Origin: Bifidobacterium breve
GTDB taxonomy: Bacteria; Actinomycetota; Acidimicrobiia; Acidimicrobiales; Ilumatobacteraceae
NCBI GenBank assembly: GCA_945869715.1
Contig: CAMBPP010000023.1
Location: 1-15,367 of the forward strand
Direction: 5' to 3'
Length of the DNA: 15,367 nucleotides
Shown here: piece after piece, positions 1-6,687 of the stretch
How the letters are laid out: every line of letters begins with the position of its first letter
How positions within the stretch are numbered: the first letter of the stretch is position 1
Position numbers and translations under genes: made by a program
The notes under the pieces: generated by a model
What the model saw: only the letters and a program-made list of their open reading frames with translations
Told to the model about the DNA's origin: nothing
Database searches by the model: none

Positions 1-71
1 ACTACCGCAAACTCATTAGCAACACCTTGTGTTGGCTCAGCAAGGAAAGAGTAAACGACTATGAAAAATGA
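1..71 (+). CDS. C-terminal tail of an unidentified upstream gene (partial)
   Basis: Reading from base 3, an open frame runs to a TGA at 69-71 and ends YRKLISNTLCWLSKE followed by seven residues. The Y-R-K-L-x-x-N-x-L-x-W pattern faintly resembles the C-terminal end of ThuA-like (trehalose-utilisation domain) proteins, but this is too short to assign. The competing frame from base 1 ends at a TAA at 52-54 and gives a less protein-like tail. In the preferred reading the gene overlaps the next start (61) by 11 bases, which fits the tight packing of the region. Identity and frame are uncertain. Confidence 0.3.
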   Translation, partial: YRKLISNTLCWLSKERVNDYEK

Positions 72-567
72 AAAATCTCAGAAGTTGTCTGCCCGCTATG
101 ACATCATTCAAGTGAGTTATAAATATGCAATGGGTATCGACCACCGCCAATGGGATCTTTATGAAACCTGTTTCACCGATGAATGCGAATTTGACTTTTC
201 ATCTTTCTCTGGCAAACCAGCCACAGCTCTCACGGCAAAACAATGGCGCATAAATGTGGAGTCCTTGAACGGAAAATTTGATGCCACCGCTCATCAAATG
301 ACAAACCATGTCATTAGTAAATTAAAAAAGTCGAGCGCTACATGCATTACAGAACTGAGGGCTCAACACTGGTTCTCCCCCGAGACCATGAGCCAGTTAG
401 GGCACGCGGGCGAAATGAACTGGTGTGAGCTTGGTGGCCATTACACCAACGAATTGGTACGCGAGGGCAAAACATGGAAAATTGCACGATGCGCGCTGAC
501 TGTTCGGTGGCGACTTGGGAACGAAGCAATATTTGAAATGGCCCGAGGAAGAAATACTGCTCAGTAA
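61..567 (+). CDS. SnoaL-like / NTF2-fold protein
   Basis: A 168-residue protein with the look of the SnoaL-like (SnoaL_4) branch of the NTF2 cone fold. The N-terminal helix (about residues 10-27) is followed by the typical Y-x-x-x-x-D-x-x-x-W-D-L-Y-x-x-C-F-T-D-E pattern. The middle contains the usual T-A-H-Q-M-x-N-H segment (about residues 76-83), and the C-terminal half carries G-G-x-Y-x-x-E-L with W-K-I-A-R, the last strands of the fold. Members include polyketide cyclases, dehydratases, isomerases and small subunits of aromatic dioxygenases, so the reaction cannot be inferred. A purine-rich AAGGAAAGAG stretch at 42-51 could serve as a somewhat distant ribosome site. A nitroreductase-family gene follows 17 bases downstream, probably co-transcribed. 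The family call is fairly secure, the function unknown. Confidence 0.75.
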   Translation: MKNEKSQKLSARYDIIQVSYKYAMGIDHRQWDLYETCFTDECEFDFSSFSGKPATALTAKQWRINVESLNGKFDATAHQMTNHVISKLKKSSATCITELRAQHWFSPETMSQLGHAGEMNWCELGGHYTNELVREGKTWKIARCALTVRWRLGNEAIFEMARGRNTAQ

Positions 568-584
568 CACCATAAACTTCTCAT

Positions 585-1241
585 ATGGAACTTTCTCAAG
601 CTTTGTACACCACCCGCGCAATGCGTCGAGTGAAGCCAGATCCGATACCCGATGAAGTTCTCGCGAAACTCCTTGATGCTGCTGTACGTGCACCATCTGG
701 TGGCAACACACAAAGTTGGCGGTTTCTGCTTGTCTCAGACCCAGCCAAACGCATCGCACTACAAAAGATGTACCGCGAAGGTCTCACCGACTTGAATGCA
801 ACCAAGTACAAAGCGGTCATGGATCTCATCAAAGATGGTGACCCAACTGATCCGGAAGTTATACAGGCCAAAAAGACAAACGCATCTGCCGAATGGTTGG
901 CCGATAACTTGCACAACGTACCCACCCTGCTTTTTGCCTGGGGAAAGCCAAACGGTGAAAGTTCTATCTACCCCGCCTTATGGAGCCTCCAACTGGCTGC
1001 TACAGCCGAAGGAATTGGCACCTCTTTGACCACCTTGCTTTTCAAGAACCACACGCAGCAGGTACTTGAATTACTTGGTGCCCCTGAACCCGGGGTATGG
1101 GTTCCCATGGCCATGATCACTCTCGGATACCCCACAGGCAAGTGGGGCGTCGCCCAACGTCAACCGCCACATGAAGTCACATTCCAAGACACGTGGGGAA
1201 ATCCTGTTCCTTGGAGAGTTGAAAAGCCGCTGTGGCAGTAG
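585..1241 (+). CDS. Nitroreductase-family FMN oxidoreductase
   Basis: A 218-residue flavoprotein of the nitroreductase family. The N-terminus has the family signature: TTRAMRRVKPDPIP (about residues 9-22), where the arginines usually contact FMN phosphate, then A-A-V-R-A-P-S-G-G-N-x-Q-S-W-R-F (about 32-47), the FMN-binding helix and turn. A central A-L-W-S-L-Q-L-A-A-T-A-E-G-I-G-T-S segment (about 131-147) and a late M-I-T-L-G-Y-P-T-G segment (about 177-185) complete the fold. Such enzymes reduce nitro groups, quinones, enones or flavins with NAD(P)H, usually as homodimers, and substrates are not predictable from sequence. It starts 17 bases after the SnoaL-like gene without a clear Shine-Dalgarno sequence and precedes panB by 29 bases, so all may share one transcript. 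Confidence 0.88.
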   Translation: MELSQALYTTRAMRRVKPDPIPDEVLAKLLDAAVRAPSGGNTQSWRFLLVSDPAKRIALQKMYREGLTDLNATKYKAVMDLIKDGDPTDPEVIQAKKTNASAEWLADNLHNVPTLLFAWGKPNGESSIYPALWSLQLAATAEGIGTSLTTLLFKNHTQQVLELLGAPEPGVWVPMAMITLGYPTGKWGVAQRQPPHEVTFQDTWGNPVPWRVEKPLWQ

Positions 1242-1260
1242 CGTTCAATCGCCAGTTCTC

Positions 1261-1268
1261 GAGGAAAG
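1261..1268 (+). promoter_or_regulatory. Ribosome-binding site that fixes the panB start
   Basis: GAGGAAAG lies just before the ATG at 1271 (GAGG core with 6 bases to the start). It supports that start over the in-frame GTG at 1232, which has no comparable site and would overlap the nitroreductase gene. Confidence 0.65.
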
Positions 1269-1270
1269 CC

Positions 1271-2092
1271 ATGACAACACCTACACGCAAACCTGTCACA
1301 GTCCCCATGCTTCAACTCATGAAGTCTGCGGGGGAAAAAATCGTAATGGTCACAGCCTACGACTCAACGTTCGCCAGAATTATTGACGATGCAGGCGTTG
1401 ATGCCATTCTCGTTGGCGACTCAGTTGCCACGGTACTGCAAGGGCACCACAACACCATTCCTGTGACACTAAGTGAGATGGCGTACCACACCGCGCTCGT
1501 GCGTCGTGCCCAGCCAAAAGCATTAGTCGTTGGCGATCTGCCCTTTGGTAGTTACCAGGTGAGTGCTGGCCAAGGCATTGAGAGCTCTGTGGTTCTCATG
1601 AAGGCTGGTGCACAGTGCGTCAAACTCGAAGGCGGAACGACCGTTGCTACGACTATTGAAGCAATTACACGAGCCGATATTCCGGTGATGGGCCATATTG
1701 GCCTCACACCACAGAGTGTTCATCGTATGGGCGGGCACAAAGTACAAGGTCGCGTCGATGGCGTAGAGCCAGGCGGGCGACAAAGACTTCTTGAAGATGC
1801 ACATGCAGTTGAACAGGCCGGAGCCTTCGCGATTGTTCTTGAAGGCATACCTACGGAATTGGCCCAAGAAATCACATCAAAAATTTCTATACCAACCATT
1901 GGTATCGGCGCTGGCTCTTTCTGCGATGGGCAAGTTTTAGTGATGCATGACATTCTTGGGCTGTCGGAGCGTGAATTAACATTCACCAAGAAATACGTCG
2001 ACATGAGATCATTGGCTACGAATGCTTTCCAAGAGTTTGCTCAAGACGTACGCGATGGTTCGTGGCCCGATGACAAACATTCATTCCACTAA
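1271..2092 (+). CDS. panB: 3-methyl-2-oxobutanoate hydroxymethyltransferase (PanB)
   Basis: PanB (273 residues) transfers a hydroxymethyl group from 5,10-methylene-tetrahydrofolate to alpha-ketoisovalerate, giving ketopantoate, the first committed step of pantothenate and coenzyme A synthesis. It is cytosolic and usually decameric. The TIM-barrel motifs are all present: M-V-T-A-Y-D (about residues 26-31); V-G-D-S (D50, metal); G-D-L-P-F (D89, metal); K-L-E-G-G (E120, metal); G-H-I-G-L-T-P-Q (141-148); L-E-G-I-P with the catalytic glutamate E191; and I-G-I-G-A-G (210-215). Length is normal for the family. The ATG at 1271 was chosen for its strong upstream ribosome site. panC follows 3 bases after the stop, a translationally coupled pair. 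The aspartate decarboxylase gene panD is not in the window. Confidence 0.97.
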   Translation: MTTPTRKPVTVPMLQLMKSAGEKIVMVTAYDSTFARIIDDAGVDAILVGDSVATVLQGHHNTIPVTLSEMAYHTALVRRAQPKALVVGDLPFGSYQVSAGQGIESSVVLMKAGAQCVKLEGGTTVATTIEAITRADIPVMGHIGLTPQSVHRMGGHKVQGRVDGVEPGGRQRLLEDAHAVEQAGAFAIVLEGIPTELAQEITSKISIPTIGIGAGSFCDGQVLVMHDILGLSERELTFTKKYVDMRSLATNAFQEFAQDVRDGSWPDDKHSFH

Positions 2093-2095
2093 ACA

Positions 2096-2935
2096 ATGCA
2101 TATTTTACGGAGCATTGAAGAGCTGCGCTTATTACGTGCACAAACCTTAACTAGTTCGCAAACTATCGGCTTCGTTCCCACAATGGGTGCTTTGCACTTG
2201 GGTCACGCTGAATTGTTAAAAGTTTCAGCTGCGAAATCAGATGTAACAATTGCATCGATCTTTATCAACCCAAAGCAATTCAACTCTGCATCAGATTTAG
2301 AAAAATATCCCCGCACCGTTGAAAAAGACATAGAAACCTGCAGAATTTTCAATGTTGACTACGTCTATTTGCCTGAAATATCAGACATCTACCCTGCAGG
2401 GTTCGACACCTTCATCACGCCCGGATCGCTAGGTTCGCTATTCGAAGGCGCATCGCGTCCCGGACACTTCGCCGGAATGGCAACAGTTGTTGTGAAGCTA
2501 TTCAATATTGTGCAACCCAACATTGCCTTTTTCGGCAAGAAGGATTACCAGCAACTGGCGATTATTCGGCGTTTTGTATCTGACCTTAATTTTCCCATTC
2601 ATATCTTCGGCATGGAAACAATTCGAGAGGCCGACGGACTAGCACTCTCAAGCCGCAATGCCCAACTGACTGAAGGAGAAAGAAAAGAAGCTCCGAAGTT
2701 TTTTGAAATTCTCCAAACGTTTAAACGCTCTTTTCCCGATACCAACAGCCTCAATGAAGCCATCTCGGATGCACTGAGGCAGTTCGGTGAACTGCAGCAC
2801 TTTCAGCTTGATTACTTTGATTTAGCCGAGCAAGACACACTGCATCCTTCTCGCGACACGAACAAACCATTGGTTGCTCTTGGGGCTATTTTGGGTTCAC
2901 AGGTACGACTCATCGACAATCAAGAACTGCAGTGA
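2096..2935 (+). CDS. panC: Pantothenate synthetase (pantoate-beta-alanine ligase, PanC)
   Basis: PanC (279 residues) joins pantoate and beta-alanine, using ATP, to give pantothenate. Class I nucleotidyltransferase hallmarks are present: V-P-T-M-G-A-L-H-L-G-H (about residues 27-37, the HIGH-type ATP motif with H34 and H37), F-I-N-P-K-Q-F (56-62), F-E-G-A-S-R-P-G-H-F-x-G-M (116-128), F-F-G-x-K-D-Y-Q-Q (145-153) and L-A-L-S-S-R-N (182-188, the KMSKS-equivalent loop). Length matches the family. There is no Shine-Dalgarno sequence in the 3-base gap after panB, so translation probably depends on coupling. Beta-alanine must come from PanD elsewhere or from another source such as N-carbamoyl-beta-alanine hydrolysis. 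Confidence 0.97.
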   Translation: MHILRSIEELRLLRAQTLTSSQTIGFVPTMGALHLGHAELLKVSAAKSDVTIASIFINPKQFNSASDLEKYPRTVEKDIETCRIFNVDYVYLPEISDIYPAGFDTFITPGSLGSLFEGASRPGHFAGMATVVVKLFNIVQPNIAFFGKKDYQQLAIIRRFVSDLNFPIHIFGMETIREADGLALSSRNAQLTEGERKEAPKFFEILQTFKRSFPDTNSLNEAISDALRQFGELQHFQLDYFDLAEQDTLHPSRDTNKPLVALGAILGSQVRLIDNQELQ

Positions 2936-2936
2936 C

Positions 2937-3656
2937 ATGAAGACAAACGCTCCTAAATACACTGCAGATCAACACGCAAATATCTACAAACAGTCTCAAG
3001 AACGCTTCGCAAATACCGTCAACGATGTTTCTCCTGTCGAAGAATCCGTCAAGATACAGAGCTGCCCCGACTGGACTGTTCACGACCTTTTGAGTCACGT
3101 CACAGGGCTCTGCGTCGCAATATCGCAAGGTGATTCACCACCTGCCGATACGCAGAACTGGGTCGATGAGCAAGTGATCTCGAGGAAAGGTCTTTCTTCG
3201 GAACACGTAGCTGCAGAGTGGAGCGGATCGTTAAGCAATTTTTGCGCAGTGGCTACTTCCGACATGCGGTTAGCCATGCCACTGACTTACGACTTACTGG
3301 TACATGAATTTGACCTGAATCATGCTTTGCAAAAGCCGCCTGTCCTAGAAGATACCGATGCACTACTTCTCGCAATGAATGTTGCAGCACTCATCCTTCA
3401 TGGCGATATCTCGAAGGCTGAAGTTGGCTCGCTCTTGCTCGTTGCTCATGACAACGAGTGGCAATGTGGCATGGGCGATGTAATTGCCACGCTCGATCTC
3501 AGCGCAACAACGAATCCTATTTTTGAGTTCATCCGACTCACCGGAAGTAGACGGTCTCAAAGTCAGCTACTCGCCTACCCATGGCAGGGCGACGTTGAGC
3601 GCATACTCCCATTGCTGTCACACATGGAGCTTCCGCTTCACGACATCAATGAATAA
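2937..3656 (+). CDS. Maleylpyruvate isomerase / DinB-fold, mycothiol-dependent-type protein
   Basis: A 239-residue protein of the actinobacterial TIGR03083/maleylpyruvate-isomerase N-terminal domain group (DinB-like four-helix bundle). The diagnostic N-terminal motif is C-P-D-W-T-V-H-D-L-L-S-H-V-T-G (about residues 43-57), with H54 the expected metal ligand. The second metal region is D-L-L-V-H-E-F-D-L-N-H-A-L (about 119-131), with H123 and possibly H129. The C-terminal third resembles the small sterol-carrier-like domain often attached to this fold. Characterised relatives use mycothiol as thiol cofactor, but most members have no known substrate. The ATG at 2937 follows the panC stop by one base; an upstream in-frame start inside panC (2874) is less likely. 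The stop abuts that of the convergent ProA-like gene with no gap. Confidence 0.8.
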   Translation: MKTNAPKYTADQHANIYKQSQERFANTVNDVSPVEESVKIQSCPDWTVHDLLSHVTGLCVAISQGDSPPADTQNWVDEQVISRKGLSSEHVAAEWSGSLSNFCAVATSDMRLAMPLTYDLLVHEFDLNHALQKPPVLEDTDALLLAMNVAALILHGDISKAEVGSLLLVAHDNEWQCGMGDVIATLDLSATTNPIFEFIRLTGSRRSQSQLLAYPWQGDVERILPLLSHMELPLHDINE

Positions 3657-5138
3657 CTAACGATGCACACTGGGGTTGATTTGCTGTGCACGTAGTCGCA
3701 CTGTATGTACACCGTCACCCGAGAGAACTCCCCCTCGAGCTAACAACCGTCCGCCTTGCCAATTAGAGAGACCTAATTCGGGCCTATTCAGGGCATATTG
3801 ACCGTCTACCCATCGCGTGAATCCGGAACCCACAAACGGCGCGTTGCATTCCCGCCATATGAGGTCATGATCTTTTTGATCTTGAGAGAGACATGAAATA
3901 ATAAATTGAGGACTATGGGCGTTGAAAGAAGCAACACAGTCATGCAAGCTGGACTCAAATGAGAGAGCTAACTCTGGCTGATCTTCCCATTCGTATTCCA
4001 TTGCATAGTCAATCTCCTCACCCCACTGAATGTTGACGTTGGTCGGAATATCACAACTATCTAAAAGCTCCTTTGATGTGTGAGGTGCGTGAACAATGGC
4101 TTGGGTATCTCGTTGCTTTGCCGCCTGCGAGACTCCCTCTAAAACAGCTTGAATATTGTGCACTGGAGTGTCACTTGTCATCGCAACAACATTCAGCGTG
4201 TTACAGACCTTGCGGTCCAAAGAGTTCCTAACAAAAGATGCAATGTCATTTGCGTGTGCCGAGTGACCAAGGATCATCCACGCGCCACCTGTTCCATGCA
4301 AACTCACCGCCGTGCCAGATTGCCGAGCAACGGCACCTAACTGCGCCACTGCTTTGCCCGAACCTCGGGCAATCGCAAGCGACAGACCAGAGTGGGCAAA
4401 CAAGGCCCGGCCGGCACCATGAGTTGGACTGTCAATGAGCACTACAGATTTCTGTGGCAAACCCGAGGCAATGAGTGCGGGAACCAGCATGTGTTTGGAG
4501 ATGGCACGAGCGGTGCCTAAAGCATCGCTGCCGATGCGGAAAACCACAGTGTTTCCTGTGCGCAGAACTCCAGTTGCATCGGCGAACACGTTCGGGCGAC
4601 CTTCAAATACAAAACCAACTACTCCAAGTGGCGCGCGCACCACTTCAACATTCCAGCCATCATGCTCGACAGTACTCATGACGAGATCACGGGTGAGATC
4701 TAATTGAGACCACATCAGCAAACCTTCGACCATGTCGCTGCGCATCTTCTCGTCTATGCGCAGTCGTGTCACCGACCGACCCTTTTTTAAGGCTGATTCA
4801 ACATCTTCATTATTGGCAACTTGCACATAATGAAAGAGATCCTTGTCACTCAGAAACTCAGCGAATTTTTTATAGAAAAGTGAAATTTGTTCGTCACTTG
4901 CACGCGCCAGTGCAGTGAAAGCTGAGGCCGCTTCGGTAACAGCAGTATCTGCAATTTTCAGATCGGCCGCTGTAATTCGTAACAGTTCCCCCATTTCTTG
5001 CAGTGCAATAAGAGAGTCGCCCGGCTGGAACGCATCGGCAAGTTCCCGAGAAACGCGCACCCACTGATTTCCGCACAAAATGCGCTGACCAGCCTCGAGT
5101 GAATCTACTTTTTCAACGCCAACTACATCGGAGTTCAT
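3657..5138 (-). CDS. ProA-like (glutamate-5-semialdehyde dehydrogenase family) aldehyde dehydrogenase with N-terminal extension
   Basis: A 493-residue member of the ProA branch of the aldehyde dehydrogenase superfamily. From the ATG at 5138, the cofactor region includes R-A-P-L-G-V-V-G-F-V-F-E-G-R-P-N (about 168-183). The catalytic cysteine is C312 in K-V-C-N-T-L-N, equivalent to the cysteine of E. coli ProA. The C-terminal F-T-R-W-V-D-G-Q-x-x-L-x-x-x-E-L-G-L-S (about 440-458) matches the ProA F-T-D-G-x-x-F-G-L-G-A-E region. ProA is normally about 417 residues; here roughly 65 extra residues precede the homology. Canonical ProA reduces glutamyl-5-phosphate in proline synthesis, but no proB is nearby and several ProA-typical stretches differ, so the substrate may not be glutamyl phosphate. 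A TTG at 5168 would add ten residues but reach to within 2 bases of the divergent gene's ATG. Confidence 0.8.
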   Translation of the reverse strand: MNSDVVGVEKVDSLEAGQRILCGNQWVRVSRELADAFQPGDSLIALQEMGELLRITAADLKIADTAVTEAASAFTALARASDEQISLFYKKFAEFLSDKDLFHYVQVANNEDVESALKKGRSVTRLRIDEKMRSDMVEGLLMWSQLDLTRDLVMSTVEHDGWNVEVVRAPLGVVGFVFEGRPNVFADATGVLRTGNTVVFRIGSDALGTARAISKHMLVPALIASGLPQKSVVLIDSPTHGAGRALFAHSGLSLAIARGSGKAVAQLGAVARQSGTAVSLHGTGGAWMILGHSAHANDIASFVRNSLDRKVCNTLNVVAMTSDTPVHNIQAVLEGVSQAAKQRDTQAIVHAPHTSKELLDSCDIPTNVNIQWGEEIDYAMEYEWEDQPELALSFESSLHDCVASFNAHSPQFIISCLSQDQKDHDLIWRECNAPFVGSGFTRWVDGQYALNRPELGLSNWQGGRLLARGGVLSGDGVHTVRLRAQQINPSVHR

Positions 5139-5146
5139 ATAGGAGC

Positions 5147-5152
5147 AGATTA
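5147..5152 (-). promoter_or_regulatory. Possible -10 box for the ProA-like gene (leaderless)
   Basis: On the minus strand TAATCT matches the actinobacterial TANNNT -10 consensus and ends 8 bases before the ATG at 5138, which has no Shine-Dalgarno sequence. This fits a leaderless or near-leaderless transcript. The motif is short and could occur by chance. Confidence 0.3.
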
Positions 5153-5157
5153 CGACA

Positions 5158-5163
5158 TAGTGT
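5158..5163 (+). promoter_or_regulatory. Possible -10 box for the metallo-beta-lactamase gene (leaderless)
   Basis: TAGTGT fits TANNNT and ends 7 bases before the ATG at 5171, the spacing expected if transcription begins at the start codon. No ribosome-binding site precedes this ATG. It lies in the 32-base gap shared with the divergent ProA-like gene. Weak evidence alone. Confidence 0.3.
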
Positions 5164-5170
5164 GGCAAAC

Positions 5171-5896
5171 ATGCAGAATTCCAGCAATATCTATTTCCGG
5201 CAGTTGCTTTCTGGCAGAGACTTTGCCGTTGGCAACAAAGCCGCGCAGCAAATGGTCAACTTTGTCTACTTGCTCGGCGACAAAGAAACCGGTGAATGCG
5301 TTGTCATCGACCCCGCGTATGCCGTAGACGACATCATCGCCATAGCTCATAACGACGGCATGAAGGTCTCAGGTGTTCTTGCCACTCACTATCACGCCGA
5401 CCATATTGGCGGGTCCATCATGGGTCTTCGCATCGAAGGTATAGCAAAGATCCTTGAGAGCACCTCTCTCCCGATACATGTGAATGCTCTCGAGTCGGAA
5501 TTCGTCATGAAGACAACCGGAGTAACACGCTCTGACCTTGTTGAGCACAAAGGCGGAGACACTCTTGCAATCGGGAACATGGAGATCACTTTTATTCATA
5601 CCCCAGGCCACACACCGGGAAGCCAGTGCTTTCTCGCCAATGGGTGTCTGGTCTCGGGTGACACACTCTTTCTCGATGGATGTGGTCGCACCGACCTACC
5701 TGGTAGCAACCCTGAAGACATGTACGACAGTTTGCAACGGCTGGCGCAGTTACCCGACCAAACTGTGGTCTACCCAGGCCATCAATACTCAGTTCCGTCC
5801 AGTTCGCCTATGGAAAACGTGCGGCAAGCAAACTACGTGTACCGCACGAGAAACAAGGAAGCTTGGATGCAATGGTTCGGTGGAGTTGAGAACTAA
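5171..5896 (+). CDS. Metallo-beta-lactamase-fold hydrolase, glyoxalase II / persulfide dioxygenase type
   Basis: A 241-residue single-domain metallo-beta-lactamase protein with complete metal-binding motifs: T-H-Y-H-A-D-H-I-G-G (H73, H75, D77, H78), T-P-G-H-T-P-G (H147), S-G-D-T-L-F (D164) and Y-P-G-H-Q-Y (H204). The stretch D-G-C-G-R-T-D-L-P-G-S (about residues 169-179) is typical of the glyoxalase II/ETHE1-like branch, whose members hydrolyse S-lactoylglutathione-type thioesters or oxidise persulfides to sulfite with iron. In a mycothiol-using organism the substrate would more likely be a mycothiol adduct or persulfide (inference). The ATG at 5171 is preferred because the open frame upstream (from 5099) is not conserved-looking. 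Its stop overlaps the convergent TauE/SafE stop (5893-5896), a possible sulfite-export partner. Confidence 0.87.
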   Translation: MQNSSNIYFRQLLSGRDFAVGNKAAQQMVNFVYLLGDKETGECVVIDPAYAVDDIIAIAHNDGMKVSGVLATHYHADHIGGSIMGLRIEGIAKILESTSLPIHVNALESEFVMKTTGVTRSDLVEHKGGDTLAIGNMEITFIHTPGHTPGSQCFLANGCLVSGDTLFLDGCGRTDLPGSNPEDMYDSLQRLAQLPDQTVVYPGHQYSVPSSSPMENVRQANYVYRTRNKEAWMQWFGGVEN

Positions 5897-6618
5897 ATAA
5901 AAGCAGCAAGCGCCGTGCTCACTGCCGTCGTCAACAGCAAAACATAGGTCAAACGCTGAAAGGCATCTTGAGTAACAGCATTTCTCGCTCGGCGGCCTAA
6001 CCATGTTCCCAGGTACATGGAAGGAATTGACAGTAGCGCGAATTGAAAAACCCCAACACTGCCCTTCCCGGCAATCATCAAAACAGCAAATGATGCACAC
6101 CCTGAAATGGTGAACACGTAAGCCAGTGTGGCTCTGAAACGCGATGGGTCGAGACGCTTCGACTGTAAAAGAAATATAAGTGGTGGTCCGTTAGTGGAAA
6201 CAGAGGTCGCCAAAACACCCGATATAGCGCCCAGCACTAGGTCTACTTTCGTGTTTTCTTCTTTTATTGAGAATTTACGCATCATCAGCACAACTAAAAT
6301 AATTGTGACCGAACTAATTGCCACCCGCATTTGCGTTGCAGTGAATACAGACAGAAGCACTACACCAAGCGGCATACCGACAAGCGCCGAAAGCGATACG
6401 CGCTGAGCTATTGATCGGTCAGCTAACTGATGGTCCTTTGTAAGGTGCACAACGTTGGTCAGCAGGCCACAAATTGTTGCGACTACAACTGCTTCGCGAA
6501 TATCGACCACCGCAGAGAGAAGCGGCATAGCAAGTAGCGAAAAACCGAAGCCGGAAATTGACTGCAGAGCAGCTGCGACACAGATAATGACGATTACTGC
6601 GAACAGGTCATTGATCAT
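5893..6618 (-). CDS. TauE/SafE-family membrane permease (sulfite exporter-like)
   Basis: A 241-residue polytopic inner-membrane protein with about eight hydrophobic segments, near residues 5-35, 42-60, 73-92, 97-113, 126-150, 162-183, 188-207 and 222-240. The TauE/SafE signatures are visible: I-S-G-F-G-F-S-L-L-A-M-P-L-L (21-34) in the first half, and the repeated equivalent A-T-S-V-S-T-N-G-P-P-L-I (about 137-148) with R-F-R-A-T-L-A-Y (160-167) in the second. Family members export sulfite, sulfoacetate or other organosulfur anions, though many are uncharacterised. An in-frame TTG at 6621 lies one codon before the ATG chosen here. It converges on the persulfide dioxygenase-type gene with overlapping stop codons and diverges from the catabolic operon starting at 6688. 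Confidence 0.88.
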   Translation of the reverse strand: MINDLFAVIVIICVAAALQSISGFGFSLLAMPLLSAVVDIREAVVVATICGLLTNVVHLTKDHQLADRSIAQRVSLSALVGMPLGVVLLSVFTATQMRVAISSVTIILVVLMMRKFSIKEENTKVDLVLGAISGVLATSVSTNGPPLIFLLQSKRLDPSRFRATLAYVFTISGCASFAVLMIAGKGSVGVFQFALLSIPSMYLGTWLGRRARNAVTQDAFQRLTYVLLLTTAVSTALAAFI

Positions 6619-6621
6619 CAA

Positions 6622-6687
6622 AAAACATTAGTAGATATGCCTATTCTCATAGCCTCGCCACGCTAGAAAATGTGAAACACTATTCAG
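6622..6687. promoter_or_regulatory. Divergent intergenic region upstream of the catabolic operon
   Basis: This 66-base A+T-rich gap is the only place where a promoter for the plus-strand operon (6688 onward) can sit outside coding sequence, and it also serves the minus-strand permease. A TAGAAAAT stretch at 6664-6671 is a candidate -10 for the operon, but no convincing -35 was seen. A small GTG-AAA-CAC inverted repeat (6672-6680) lies just before the first start and is too short to call an operator. Confidence 0.4.
6625..6630 (-). promoter_or_regulatory. Possible -10 box for the TauE/SafE gene (leaderless)
   Basis: On the minus strand TAATGT fits TANNNT and ends exactly 6 bases before the ATG at 6618. 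The start lacks a Shine-Dalgarno sequence, consistent with a leaderless transcript. Short motif, so modest confidence. Confidence 0.35.

Noticed and set aside
1..54. Alternative frame for the left-edge gene ending at TAA 52-54
   Set aside because: Its 17-residue tail shows no recognisable pattern, while the frame ending at 71 gives a more protein-like helix; neither can be proven.
1232..1270. In-frame GTG extending PanB by 13 residues
   Set aside because: It overlaps the nitroreductase gene, lacks a ribosome site, and PanB proteins start near the later ATG, which has a strong GAGGAAAG.
5099..5170. Upstream extension of the metallo-beta-lactamase protein
   Set aside because: The added residues are basic and unlike the family, and they would lie antisense to the ProA-like coding region; the ATG at 5171 fits the family N-terminus.
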